A stretch of 64,000 bases of DNA from a bacterium. GTDB taxonomy: Bacteria > Myxococcota_A > Bradymonadia > Bradymonadales > Bradymonadaceae. The DNA lies in assembly GCA_030427705.1 (NCBI GenBank), contig JAUIBR010000018.1:1-64000 (forward strand), in the 5' to 3' direction. Every line of letters begins with the position of its first letter. The stretch's first letter is position 1. Positions 1 through 8,916 of the stretch are shown one piece after another. The notes below the pieces were generated by a model that saw only the letters and a list, made by a program, of their open reading frames with translations, did no database searches and was not told the origin of the DNA. Position numbers and translations under genes: made by a program.

Positions 1-1425
1 CAGCGGGGCTCCTTTGACTTGCAGTCCGCCGCAACCATCTGGCGATCTGCAGCTGATCAATGCGGCACGGCCAGTTGAATCCACAAAATCCGGGAAGTGT
101 CGAAATCGATCACTGTGAATGGTGTCAAGATTTGGCAAGGATTTGTACGAGACTGTTACGCCGTCTGCGCAGGCCATCACGGTGTCGTTAGTGTTGATCT
201 CGCATTCCCCACTAGGTGCGGTGAAGACTGACTTTCGCGCCCTCAGATCGAAGACCCGCACTAGATTGGTGCGTTTGATAAAGGGATTGACGACAAGATA
301 CCCACCCGAATGCGAGATTCCTCGAACCAGAACTGAGTCCGCGAACTCGATGGAGTGGAGCTCGGTCTTATTGACAGGGTCCCACCAAACCACGCGATCC
401 GGCGTTACATAGGTAATGCTGCCGTCTTCATAGACGAACGCGTCTTCAACCGGTTCTGGGAGCTCGATGGTCTTGTCGCCCTGTGCAGTTCGAAGCAGTG
501 CGAACCGGCCATGCTCGTATTGCGGGCTGGGCACTCCACGTCGGTTGAGTTTGGAAACATACTCTTTTGAAAGAAACAGCACGCCTTGATCCACTCGGCG
601 CACCAGCCCATGCAGGAATTTTGAGTCAACATCGACCGTGCTGGCTTTTTGGGCCGTCGCGTCCCACCGCCGCACCAGCCCATTCCATGCGGTGACCGTG
701 ATGCTTCCGTCGTCTTCAGCCACAACGTGACGAACACCCTCTTGCCATTTCGGGGTGCGCATATTCCCCTGTTCATCAAGGCGCAACCAACCAGCTTCGC
801 CGTCAATCAGGTAACCGCCATTTGGGTCAGGCTTCCAGCCGTAAGCCCGGTGCGAGTATCCAAAATCTGCCAGCACAATCTCTGTGGAATTTGGCCCCTC
901 AATAAGCGCGGGTGACCCTGTTCTAGGTGCGTTTAGTTTCGTCTTATCGCGATTGCCGATCGTGTAGTTTTCACCTGAGTCGTCCAACTGGACGGGCGTC
1001 CCAGGGACGACATACTCTTTGAACTTCTTGGTAGACTTCAGCTGTCCGGTAGCGGCCGAATAGACCCTCAACTCTTGATCGCAGACCACATGAAATGTAG
1101 TCAGCCCCGCGGTCGGGAATGAGCACGATTTGTCGAACGGAATTGGATACGACTCACCCGTAACCCTATCCGAGATATACAGCTTATCGACGTCCAAAGG
1201 GTGGACTCGCCATCCATCGGCATTGGAGACCAATTGGAACCGTTCGTCCTTTGTTCTGGCAAACACCGTATTCCAAGGCTTTAGAAACGTACGGAATCGG
1301 CTGTGTCGATTGTCTGGCTCCGTCTCTGTCTTGGCCGATTCTGTAGGCGCAGTCGTTTCGGTGCCTTTCGGCGTAGAGCTGCACCCGACAAGCGTCACCG
1401 CAATTATAAGTGAGTAGTATCGCAA
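1..1425 (-). CDS. Lipoprotein, propeller-like, 3' end off the window
   Basis: The reading frame stays open from a TTG at 1425 to the left edge (475 codons), so the C-terminus lies outside the window. The TTG is chosen because GGAG sits 6 nt upstream and the translation gives a short signal peptide ending in the lipobox LVGC, followed by a Ser/Thr/Glu-rich linker. Predicted to be an outer-surface lipoprotein. The rest has weak repeated segments (WRVHPLDVDKLYISDR, VRRWDATAQKAST, VVWWDPVNKTELHS) like the blades of a WD40/PQQ-type propeller; that fold is inference. No enzymatic motif is visible. Overlapping ORFs on the same strand are out of frame with the lipobox. It is divergent from the XRE-ImmA gene, 174 bp away. 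Confidence 0.75.
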   Translation of the reverse strand, partial: MRYYSLIIAVTLVGCSSTPKGTETTAPTESAKTETEPDNRHSRFRTFLKPWNTVFARTKDERFQLVSNADGWRVHPLDVDKLYISDRVTGESYPIPFDKSCSFPTAGLTTFHVVCDQELRVYSAATGQLKSTKKFKEYVVPGTPVQLDDSGENYTIGNRDKTKLNAPRTGSPALIEGPNSTEIVLADFGYSHRAYGWKPDPNGGYLIDGEAGWLRLDEQGNMRTPKWQEGVRHVVAEDDGSITVTAWNGLVRRWDATAQKASTVDVDSKFLHGLVRRVDQGVLFLSKEYVSKLNRRGVPSPQYEHGRFALLRTAQGDKTIELPEPVEDAFVYEDGSITYVTPDRVVWWDPVNKTELHSIEFADSVLVRGISHSGGYLVVNPFIKRTNLVRVFDLRARKSVFTAPSGECEINTNDTVMACADGVTVSYKSLPNLDTIHSDRFRHFPDFVDSTGRAALISCRSPDGCGGLQVKGAPL

Positions 1426-1599
1426 TGTTTTCTCCGAGGCATGTGCACATGATGGAGCAACGGCTGGGCGGGCACAACATCTCGCTTGCTGCTTTGCGCT
1501 TGTTGGGTGGTGGGAGTGGTTATGAGTGACGGTGTAAACCCGCGTTGTTTTGACCTCCTGAAGTTTGATAGTGTCTGATTCAACATCCACGAAGTCTGC

Positions 1600-2697
1600 A
1601 TGGCAAGAACCATCAAAATCAACCCCGACCGCTTGGTCTGGGCCCGTGAGTCGGTTGCTCTCTCTCTAGAAGAAATGGCAAAACGAGTGGGGGTTGGTGT
1701 GCACATCGCTGAGGCTTGGGAAGATGGAGTGCGTGAACCTACTTTCCTCCAACTCACCAAGTTGGCTTCCACGCTCTTGCGCACCGAGGCGTTCTTCATC
1801 CTCCCAGAGGATCCCGAGGACGAGCCGTCTCCGGCAGTATCGTTTCGTCGGTTTTTCGACCGCACCCCATCTTATGCTGTTCTGAAAGAAGTCGAGATCG
1901 CGCAGGCAAGACGCGAGGACTACCTCGACCTTTCTAGTGCCATCGGTGAGGACATACCGTTGCTTCCGAGAGATGTGCTACGTGCACACGCGGCCAAGAG
2001 GACGGCGCACGATATCCGAAATCATTTGGGTGTGAGGTCGGAAGACCAAGTGGCGAACGGCAACCTCTACCATCAACACAAGCTGTGGATCGATGCTATC
2101 GAGTCCGCAGGTGTTCTCGTGTTCCAATGCAGCAACATTGGGTTAGAGGAGTTTCGCGGACTTGCGATCGATTTTGATGTGGCGCCGGTTATTCTCCTCA
2201 ATGGGAAGGACGTTGTTCAGGCTCGGGCCTTTACGCTGCTGCATGAGTTCGTCCATTTATGGCGAGGTGGAAATGACTTTACGCTTGAGCTGGATGAGAG
2301 CGACTCCGCAGAAGAGCGATTATCGAATCAGGTGGCTGCCGAACTTCTGATGCCACAAGACCTCGTGGATGAGCACTTCAGCGGCGACATTGGTCGTTTG
2401 GCGAATAAGCTGGGGACCAGTCGTCTGGCGATGGCCTATCGGCTCTTAGAACTCGGTCACATCAACCGGTCCGAAGTCCGCAAGGTCGCTGGGCAGTCGG
2501 AGAAAGCTAAATCTTCCAGTGGGGGAAACTTCTATGCAACCAACGTTCGAAATGTTGGCCGGAAGTACGCCCATGTAGTGCTGGAGGCAATGAACCTAAA
2601 CGTCGTCTCGCGTCATTCTGCTGCTGAGTTGCTGAGGGCCACAAAACCTGGTGGGCTCGACAAGATGTATCGGGCGCTCGAGGGGACTCGATCGTGA
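1600..2697 (+). CDS. XRE-family regulator / ImmA-IrrE family metallopeptidase
   Basis: A 365-residue protein. Residues about 8-65 form an XRE-type helix-turn-helix (LVWARESVALSLEEMAKRVG). A central zinc peptidase domain carries HEFVH at residues 215-219 (HExxH) and a downstream NQVAAELLMP segment that supplies the third-ligand Glu of the IrrE/ImmA family. In the known family (ImmA of ICEBs1, IrrE of Deinococcus) the protease cleaves a repressor; here the DNA-binding domain is fused to the protease. The stop overlaps the next start by 4 nt (GTGA), so the pair is translationally coupled. This XRE-protease plus PIN-like arrangement is recognised as toxin-antitoxin-like. No strong ribosome binding site precedes the ATG. 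Confidence 0.88.
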   Translation: MARTIKINPDRLVWARESVALSLEEMAKRVGVGVHIAEAWEDGVREPTFLQLTKLASTLLRTEAFFILPEDPEDEPSPAVSFRRFFDRTPSYAVLKEVEIAQARREDYLDLSSAIGEDIPLLPRDVLRAHAAKRTAHDIRNHLGVRSEDQVANGNLYHQHKLWIDAIESAGVLVFQCSNIGLEEFRGLAIDFDVAPVILLNGKDVVQARAFTLLHEFVHLWRGGNDFTLELDESDSAEERLSNQVAAELLMPQDLVDEHFSGDIGRLANKLGTSRLAMAYRLLELGHINRSEVRKVAGQSEKAKSSSGGNFYATNVRNVGRKYAHVVLEAMNLNVVSRHSAAELLRATKPGGLDKMYRALEGTRS

Positions 2698-3137
2698 CAG
2701 TCGACTACGTGCTCGACACTTCTGCAATCATTGATTGGCTTGATTGGTATCCTCCGGACGTGTTCCCCAAGTTCTGGGAACACATTAACCAACAAGTCGG
2801 GCAGCTATGGGTCTTGCCCGAGAAGGTGTTTCAGGAGTGCATCAATGGAGCGGCAAAAGATTGGGTTGCTGGAATTGATACAGACCTGGATTGGCGTTGG
2901 ACCCCTGATGCCGAAGCACTCATGTCGATCTATGAGATTGAAAATCAGTTTCCTGCGCTCGCACCGCGTCCCAACCGGCCCAACAGAGCCGATAGCCATG
3001 TTGTCGCTTGTGCACAGAAAATCAATGCAGCAGTCGTGTCTTCAGATATCAAACTGGTAAACGCGGCGCGGAGTCTGAATTTGCGACATGCGTTTGCTAA
3101 AGAAGTTGGTCCACAGATTCACCGCGATCTGCCTTAG
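2694..3137 (+). CDS. PIN-like (DUF4411-type) putative toxin/RNase
   Basis: A 147-residue protein starting at a GTG that overlaps the previous stop. It begins VDYVLDTSAIIDW, the first acidic motif of PIN-fold nucleases, and has later acidic positions in NRADSHVVACAQ and VVSSDIKLVNAA, matching the D...D...D spacing of PIN-like proteins. DUF4411 proteins commonly sit directly after XRE-ImmA genes, so I read this as the effector of that pair. RNase activity is inferred from fold, not shown. Length is usual for the family. Confidence 0.8.
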   Translation: MTVDYVLDTSAIIDWLDWYPPDVFPKFWEHINQQVGQLWVLPEKVFQECINGAAKDWVAGIDTDLDWRWTPDAEALMSIYEIENQFPALAPRPNRPNRADSHVVACAQKINAAVVSSDIKLVNAARSLNLRHAFAKEVGPQIHRDLP

Positions 3138-3263
3138 CAGCGCGACGCATATTCACGGCTATGGATTGCCACCGACGACTCAAGAGTTGCGGCGGTGGGC
3201 CGAGACGGTGGATCGGTTTGTTGGGCTCGCGGCTAGCGGCTAGAGGGCTCGCGGGCTAGCGGC
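3138..3263. repeat. Intergenic stretch with family A CTAG-rich repeat
   Basis: Between the convergent PIN-like gene and the EGF-repeat lipoprotein. Positions 3223-3270 carry alternating GGGCTCGCGG, GGCTAGCGG and CTAGAGGG words, the first copy of a family that recurs at 6236, 8827, 10507, 11162, 13229, 13470, 16487 and 21291. It runs into the last codons of the downstream gene, whose TGA is at 3264-3266. Confidence 0.8.
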
Positions 3264-6140
3264 TCACGGCGAGGTGACCGTCAACGTGTATGCGCCATCG
3301 GTGTTCGATAGGTTTGTGTAGCCATCGACGACGACAAAGATGGTCTCATTTGCCGCCAAAGCCACCGTCACCGTTTCCGTTCCAGAGCTACCAACGGCGT
3401 CCTCGCCGCCAAGGCAGGTGTTGCTGATGTCGCCACAGTTCGTGACGACGTAGAGCGTCGAGTCGAACTGGGTTGTCGTGACCGAGAACGTGTAGTTGCC
3501 GGTGGACGGCGCGGTGAATTGATAGACCTCATCGTTAGAGCCTGCGCCCCATCCGTTCGATACGCCTGGGCAGACGCCAGCCTCGTAGCCGTAGTCGCTG
3601 TTGGCATCCGTGGTGTCCCCGCCGATGGTGTATGGCAACGCGCCGATCACAAACGGATTTACACACGACTCGCCAAGCACATTGGGGTCATGGCAGGACT
3701 GCCCGCTGCCAACCAACGGCGCCGGGCATTCGCACATGAACGAGCCTGGCGTGTTCGTGCAGGTCGCGACCGCGTCACAATCGTCTGAGCCCAAGCTGCA
3801 CTCGTCGATGTCGACGCACGCGGCTGCGACAAGCTCGAAGCCCTCGTCACACTCGCAGTCGTAACCGGCGAGCGTGTTGATGCATGTTGAGTTTGCCTGG
3901 CAAGTGTCCAGGCCGGCGGCGCACTCATCCAAATCAACCGTCAACGTGTATGGGCCTGACTCGTCGCCGGTGGCGGGGTCGTTAGGGTATCCGTCGATAA
4001 TCACAAACACGACCTCGTTGGCCGACAATGACACGGTCACGGTTTCTGTGTCGCCGAAGTTGCTGTCGTCCGCAGCGAGGCAGGAATTGTCGACATCCGC
4101 GCAGTCGGTCACGACGTAGATCGTCGAATCGAACCCGTTTGGCACCAGCGAGAACGCGTACTCGCCGTCGGCCGGCGCGGTGAACTGATAGACTTCGTCC
4201 TTTGCTCCTGCACCCCAGCCATTGGACTCACCCGGGCAGGAGTTCGACGAATAGCCGTAGACGCTTCCGTTATCGCTGGTGTCTCCTGTGACCGACACGG
4301 GGAACGTGGTCCCAAGGATAATCGGGTTGGTGCAGGTTTCGCCGAGTGCGGTTGGGTCGTAGCAATTGCGTCCGTCGCCGATGTCTGGCGAGGTGCATGC
4401 GCAAGTGAAGGAGCCCTGCGTGTTGGTGCAGGTCGCGTCAGGATGGCAGTCGTCCGCGCCGATTGAGCATTCGTTGATGTCGACGCAGCTGTGGCCCACT
4501 CGCTCGTAGCCTTCGTTACATTCGCAGTCGAAGCCCGCGAACGTGTTCACGCAGACTTCATCCGCCGCGCACGTGTCTGTGTTGTTTGCGCATTCGTCGG
4601 CGTCGACGAAGATTGAGTACGGTCCGTCAAAGTTCGAGGTGTCTGGGTACCCGTCGACGACGATGAAGTACGATTGCCCGCCGGTCAGCGACAGGCTCAA
4701 GGTCTCTTCGCCCGCTGTAAACGCCAGGTCCGCGCCGCCCAAGCAGCTGTTGTTGATATCGCTGCAGTTCGAAACGACGTAGAGGACCGCGTCGAACGTG
4801 GTGTCGATGGTGATGCTGTAGTGGCCGGTGGCGGGCGGCACGAATACCCAGACATCGTCGTTCGATCCACCGCCTCGGCTGCCACCTTCGCCGGGGCAGA
4901 CGTTGTTGCCAAAACTGTAACCATTGGTGCCGTCGCTGGTGTCGCCGATGTCGGTATAGGGAAGGCTTCCAATCACGTAGGGTGCGCTGCAAGTGTCGCC
5001 GAGGCTGTTACATGTCACCCCGTTGCCGGTGTAGCCCGCGTTGCATACGCAGCTGTAGCCGCCCGCGTTGTCGAAGCAGGTCGCGTTGATGTCGCAGTTA
5101 TCGGTGTTGTTTGCGCACTCGTTGATGTTTGTGCAGGACGAGAAGCCGTTGCCCGTGTAGCCCGGGGCGCAGGTGCAGTTGAATCCGCCGGGAGTGTTTG
5201 TGCAGTTCGCGTTCGCGACACAGGTATCGGTGTTGTCGATGCATTCGTTGATATCGGTACAGCCGAAGATAGGGCTGCCCTCATAGCCGCTTTCACATTG
5301 GCATGCGAAGCCGGGTGATAGATCAGTGCAGAACGCGTTTACGCCGCAGTTGGCGGCGCCTATTGCGCACTCGTCGATATTCGTGCAGCCCAAGATAGGG
5401 TTGCCCTCAAACCCGCTCGAGCAGCTGCAGGTGAAGCTTCCGTTGGTGTTTGTGCAGTCCGTGTTCGCCCCGCAGTTGTCGGTGTTCTGGGTGCATTCGT
5501 TGAGATCTACACAACCCGCGACTGGGTCGCCGGTGTATCCCGTGGCGCACGAGCATGCGAACGATCCGATTGTGTCCGTGCACACCGCATTTGCGCCGCA
5601 GTTATCCGCGCCGGTCACGCATTCATCGATGTTTGTGCAGGTCGTGCCGTCGCCTTCGTAGCCCGCGTCGCATGCGCACTCGAAGCCACCCGGCGTGTTT
5701 GTGCAGGTTGCGTTGGCGTCGCAGGTTGCGGCTCCCGTTGTGCATTCGTCTACGTCCAGACAGGTGAAGCCGTTGCCGGTGTAGCCTTCGTTGCACGTGC
5801 ATACGAAGTCGCCCAACTCGTCTGGGTCGCAGCTGGCTTCATCTGCGCACAGGTCGCAGACCTGCTGGTTGTTGTTGGTCGCGTTGTTCGTCGCGTTGTT
5901 CGTGTTGTTCACGTTGTTCGTGTTGTTCACGTTGTTCGTGTTGTTCACGTTGTTCGTGTTGTTCACGTTGTTCGTGTTGTTCGCGTTGTTCGTGTTGTTC
6001 ACGTTGTTCGTGTTGTTAACGTTGTTAACGTTGTTCACGTTGTTCACGTTGTTCGAGCGAGACCCGCCCTTCTTGGGTTCTTCCCCACCACACGCAACTA
6101 CAAACAAAGCCACTATCGCTATCAAGAATGCGTTTCGCAT
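3264..6140 (-). CDS. EGF-like repeat lipoprotein with three PPC-like domains
   Basis: A 958-residue protein. The ATG at 6140 is chosen over an upstream in-frame ATG at 6206 because GAAGGA lies 7 nt before it and it opens directly into a signal peptide with lipobox VVAC. Next comes an Asn-rich spacer of about 70 residues (NNVNNTNN pattern), then one partial and ten EGF-like modules, most introduced by D-[IVL]-[DN]-E-C (calcium-binding EGF signature) and with six Cys each. Three related beta-sandwich-like domains resembling bacterial pre-peptidase C-terminal domains (YQFTAP, FDSTLYVVTNC) are interspersed: six calcium-binding EGFs, PPC, two EGFs, PPC, two EGFs, PPC. Likely a surface adhesion or binding protein; partner unknown. 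Its upstream region shares a spaced promoter-like element with the lipoprotein gene at 30876. Confidence 0.88.
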   Translation of the reverse strand: MRNAFLIAIVALFVVACGGEEPKKGGSRSNNVNNVNNVNNVNNTNNVNNTNNANNTNNVNNTNNVNNTNNVNNTNNVNNTNNATNNATNNNQQVCDLCADEASCDPDELGDFVCTCNEGYTGNGFTCLDVDECTTGAATCDANATCTNTPGGFECACDAGYEGDGTTCTNIDECVTGADNCGANAVCTDTIGSFACSCATGYTGDPVAGCVDLNECTQNTDNCGANTDCTNTNGSFTCSCSSGFEGNPILGCTNIDECAIGAANCGVNAFCTDLSPGFACQCESGYEGSPIFGCTDINECIDNTDTCVANANCTNTPGGFNCTCAPGYTGNGFSSCTNINECANNTDNCDINATCFDNAGGYSCVCNAGYTGNGVTCNSLGDTCSAPYVIGSLPYTDIGDTSDGTNGYSFGNNVCPGEGGSRGGGSNDDVWVFVPPATGHYSITIDTTFDAVLYVVSNCSDINNSCLGGADLAFTAGEETLSLSLTGGQSYFIVVDGYPDTSNFDGPYSIFVDADECANNTDTCAADEVCVNTFAGFDCECNEGYERVGHSCVDINECSIGADDCHPDATCTNTQGSFTCACTSPDIGDGRNCYDPTALGETCTNPIILGTTFPVSVTGDTSDNGSVYGYSSNSCPGESNGWGAGAKDEVYQFTAPADGEYAFSLVPNGFDSTIYVVTDCADVDNSCLAADDSNFGDTETVTVSLSANEVVFVIIDGYPNDPATGDESGPYTLTVDLDECAAGLDTCQANSTCINTLAGYDCECDEGFELVAAACVDIDECSLGSDDCDAVATCTNTPGSFMCECPAPLVGSGQSCHDPNVLGESCVNPFVIGALPYTIGGDTTDANSDYGYEAGVCPGVSNGWGAGSNDEVYQFTAPSTGNYTFSVTTTQFDSTLYVVTNCGDISNTCLGGEDAVGSSGTETVTVALAANETIFVVVDGYTNLSNTDGAYTLTVTSP

Positions 6141-6175
6141 CGTCGTTCCTTCGTCGACCAATCCATCTACTCGTA

Positions 6176-6239
6176 CGCTTGTATTAGACGGGGCGAGTCG
6201 GTTCAACGGATGGAGGTGACGTTTCAGAAGGTTTCAGAG
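6176..6239 (-). promoter_or_regulatory. Promoter-like element shared with 30910-30973
   Basis: On the minus strand this 64-bp block has two TCTGAAA words 10 bp apart, then TTG (6206-6204), then TAATACAAGCG (6186-6176) about 40 nt before the ATG at 6140. The block upstream of the gene at 30876 has the same words at identical internal distances. TAATAC is a plausible -10 box; the TCTGAAA pair looks like an activator site. Function is inference. Confidence 0.5.
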
Positions 6240-6300
6240 GGCTCGCGGCTCGTGGGCTAGCGGCTGGGGTCTCGGGGGCTCGGGGCTCGCGGCTAGGGGG
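6236..6300. repeat. Family A CTAG/GGGCTCG-rich repeat
   Basis: A run of GGGCTCGCGG, GGGCTAGCGG and GGGGGCTCGG words. It reaches into the 3' end of the lipoprotein gene on the minus strand and supplies its TAG stop (6295-6293). Confidence 0.8.
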
Positions 6301-7489
6301 TTGGCGGCGGTGTGATGCCCGTAACTACGGCACCATATGCGGTGAATTTGGTTGCCATGGACCATCCATCTGGCGTTTCGTCGCCATCCGTGTCGACATC
6401 CAATGCCACGCTGCCGCGGGCCATAACGACCGGGCAGGCGTCCACTAACAACGCGCAGTCCTCTTTTCCTTCTGCCCGACACGCGTCGCCGTCGGCAGTC
6501 CCGTTGCACGTCCCTGACCGCGTTTCGGTGTTCCAGCTGGTCAAGGGGCCCGCCAGGTCCAAACACTTGCAGTTTTCATCTGCGAATTCATTCAGGGTCC
6601 TGAAGAAGTCAGCTGCTCTAACAACCCCGCCGATTCGGCCGTTCGCCAAGCCGATCCCACCCTCGACCGAAGTGTTTTCAACGACGACATCAGCGGCAAT
6701 CGTGGCACCCATGAGTGGTACCTCCAGCATGGACCCGAAAACGACCATGGGCAGGGGAAGTCTGGAGTAGTAACCAGAACTCACTTGGTTCACGGCCAGA
6801 ATTGAATCACCTACGTAGTAAGCGGGCCAGGCGCAGTCCTGACATGCTGGGTCCGAAGAGCTGGAGTCCACCAAGATTGGATTGCCGCCTTGCGCTGAAA
6901 GTTCCTCGATTCCGTCCCATTCACCTCGCCAGAAACCAAGCAAGTACTCCCCACCGGAGAGTTCATCCAAACCACGGTAGTGCAACACCAGAACGTAAGA
7001 CCCATCCTCAATCATTGCTTGAATCTGGGTGTTTTGGTCGGCGATACGCAACGTCTGTAGCACTGAGGGCCCAAACATATTGTCGGGTTCGTCGTCACCT
7101 GTGTAGTCGTGGGCGTTTTCGGCGTCATTCAGCAGCTCGAAACTCGAGACAACCGACGCAAACCGCCAATCAATTGTATCGATTGACTCGTTGCATGCCG
7201 GTGGTGGGCACTCGTCCGAACACCTGGGCGGTTCATGGTTTGTGCGCGGAGTTGACAGTGACGACCCGCCAACTTCGGAACACCCCGGGCCGTTATTAGT
7301 ATGCCGGTTATTGGCATTGTTTACGTTGTTCGCGTTGTTCGTGTTCGCGTTGTTAACGTCGATATTATTGCTGTTGTTGCTGTTGTTCGTGGAGTTGTTG
7401 GTCACAACGTCGTCGGACGACTTGGGGTTGTTTCCACACGCGGCGATAGCCAGCGCTAGGACGAACAAATATGGCTTGTAGTCACCCAC
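6293..7489 (-). CDS. Asn-linker lipoprotein of unknown function
   Basis: 398 residues from a GTG at 7489, chosen because CGGAG lies 8 nt upstream and the product then begins with a compact signal peptide and lipobox IAAC; an upstream ATG at 7540 would add 17 residues with no ribosome site. An Asn-rich spacer follows (NNSTNNSNN), then a Cys-containing globular region with Asp-rich patches (DVDTDGDETPDG) of the kind seen in calcium-binding surface proteins. No family recognised. The TAG stop is provided by the family A repeat. Confidence 0.7.
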   Translation of the reverse strand: MGDYKPYLFVLALAIAACGNNPKSSDDVVTNNSTNNSNNSNNIDVNNANTNNANNVNNANNRHTNNGPGCSEVGGSSLSTPRTNHEPPRCSDECPPPACNESIDTIDWRFASVVSSFELLNDAENAHDYTGDDEPDNMFGPSVLQTLRIADQNTQIQAMIEDGSYVLVLHYRGLDELSGGEYLLGFWRGEWDGIEELSAQGGNPILVDSSSSDPACQDCAWPAYYVGDSILAVNQVSSGYYSRLPLPMVVFGSMLEVPLMGATIAADVVVENTSVEGGIGLANGRIGGVVRAADFFRTLNEFADENCKCLDLAGPLTSWNTETRSGTCNGTADGDACRAEGKEDCALLVDACPVVMARGSVALDVDTDGDETPDGWSMATKFTAYGAVVTGITPPPTP

Positions 7490-7548
7490 AATTAAACTCC
7501 GGTGAACCAGCAGTATCTCAGCAAGCTCGATGCGTATCAATTGTGACG

Positions 7549-7671
7549 GTTCTTGGTTCTTGGTCTTTGGTTCTTGGTTCTTGGTCTTTGGTTTTTGGTT
7601 CTTGGTTTTTGGTTTTTGGTTTTTGGTTCTTGGTTCTTGGTCTTTGGCTTTTGGCTATTGGCTATTGGCCG
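7549..7671. repeat. Family C heptanucleotide tandem repeat
   Basis: About 17 consecutive 7-bp units of the forms TTCTTGG, TCTTTGG and TTTTTGG, decaying to GGCTATTGG at the right end. The end of the array supplies the TAG stop (7664-7662) of the Cys-rich lipoprotein gene on the minus strand. Confidence 0.85.
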
Positions 7672-8738
7672 CCGCAGTAGCCGTCAGTCTGGCTGCACGG
7701 TTTTGACACTGAGCATTCAGCACTATCAGTGCAGCTATATGTGCACTTCATGTTTCCGAGCAGCGACCCGCAGATTCCGTCCATGACGCCGGTCGCGCCG
7801 CACTCGTCATCCATCGTGCAGTCCTTATCGGTCACGAGGTCGAGAGTTGCTGGGCAGGTCGTGAGAAGTTCAGCGACACCACAGTAGGTTTCGGCGGTGG
7901 CACCAGACAGGGACTCGCGATTGATCGGCGTGCGGTACGGATTCTGACATGCGCCAGACGCAAGCGTGCGGAGGCAGAACGAGCCAACGTCCTGCGCCGG
8001 GTCATCAAAGGTCATAGCGATGCAACGGTGGTCAGCAGCGCACTCGCCGTCCGCTTCACATGGCATGCAGTTCGTGACTGTGCCGGCTTCAGTGTCACCA
8101 CAGGTGTTGTCTGGCAGACATGCCGAGTCGACACCACCTGTGCCCTTTCCGGCGCAATCGGTGGCTTCGGTGGCAACGCGGCATTCGACGCACGTTCCGT
8201 TCTCGCACAGTTTGTTGTCCAAGTGTTCGCAGTCGGTGTCCATGACGCATGCTTCGCACGACAGCTGATCGTCACTACACTTCGAGGCATCCACCTCGCC
8301 GCAATCTTCATTGCCGCCGCACTTCACGCACGACGTTTCCTGGTCGTTGGCATCCACCACGCAGATGGGGAAATCGGGGTCGCAGCCCTGGTTGCCCTCG
8401 ACGATGCATTGCACGCATTCGTTGTTTGGCGTGCAGGTGTTGCGGCCGTCATCATTATTGGTGCAGTCGATGTCGCCGATGCAATCCACGCACATTCCGC
8501 CGCTAGTGCAGACCTGGTCTTCGGTGCAGGCGCCACAACCATTATTAGCGTTGTTCGAGTTATTGACGTTGTTCGAGTTGTTGACGTTGTTCGTGTTGTT
8601 TTGATTGTTCGGTTCGCAGTACGGCGAGCCCTCGTAACAACACTCGGCGGGCGGGTTGTCCTGCTCGCATTCAGTGTTCTCTTCACGTCCGCAACTGACC
8701 AAAAGCATGGCCAACATAAGCAACAATAACGTTTTCAT
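7662..8738 (-). CDS. Cys-rich Asn-linker lipoprotein
   Basis: 358 residues; ATG preceded by GGGG 6 nt upstream. The signal peptide ends in lipobox LVSC. After a Cys-rich patch comes an Asn spacer, then repeated short Cys modules (CxxD.DC, C..N.CV.C) of the dickkopf-like or defense-like type common in myxobacterial surface proteins, and a C-terminal half with paired Cys (PCEADGECAADHRC). Disulfide-stabilised extracellular protein; ligand unknown. The large plus-strand ORF over the same DNA is an antisense shadow. Confidence 0.75.
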   Translation of the reverse strand: MKTLLLLMLAMLLVSCGREENTECEQDNPPAECCYEGSPYCEPNNQNNTNNVNNSNNVNNSNNANNGCGACTEDQVCTSGGMCVDCIGDIDCTNNDDGRNTCTPNNECVQCIVEGNQGCDPDFPICVVDANDQETSCVKCGGNEDCGEVDASKCSDDQLSCEACVMDTDCEHLDNKLCENGTCVECRVATEATDCAGKGTGGVDSACLPDNTCGDTEAGTVTNCMPCEADGECAADHRCIAMTFDDPAQDVGSFCLRTLASGACQNPYRTPINRESLSGATAETYCGVAELLTTCPATLDLVTDKDCTMDDECGATGVMDGICGSLLGNMKCTYSCTDSAECSVSKPCSQTDGYCGGQ

Positions 8739-8826
8739 TTTCGCCCCATTAGCTTGGGTGGGTTCTCAAGTAGGCTTTGGTTTTACCTGAGACCGTGGGG
8801 GGATTGAAAGTTCTTAGTTTTGGCCA

Positions 8827-8862
8827 GGGGCTTGGGGGCTCGGGGGCTAGGGGGCTAGGGAG
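8827..8862. repeat. Family A repeat copy
   Basis: GGGGGCTCGG / GGGGGCTAGG words between the divergently read Cys-rich lipoprotein and the small membrane protein. Confidence 0.75.
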
Positions 8863-8916
8863 CGGTATGGTACACTGTGTGTCGGCGGCGATTGATGCGC
8901 AGTCTAGCGGCGGCAT

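Noticed and set aside
405-806. Minus-strand 133-codon frame
   Set aside because: It overlaps the lipoprotein frame that has a ribosome site, lipobox and full-length openness.
4674-5318. Val/Ala-rich plus-strand frame
   Set aside because: Reverse of EGF-repeat DNA; no independent support.
5791-6219. Leu/Phe/Val-rich open frame resembling transmembrane helices
   Set aside because: It only reads the reverse of the Asn-spacer codons.
8028-8729. Plus-strand Ala/Val-rich open frame opposite the Cys-rich lipoprotein
   Set aside because: Antisense shadow of Asn/Cys-rich codons; no start signal.
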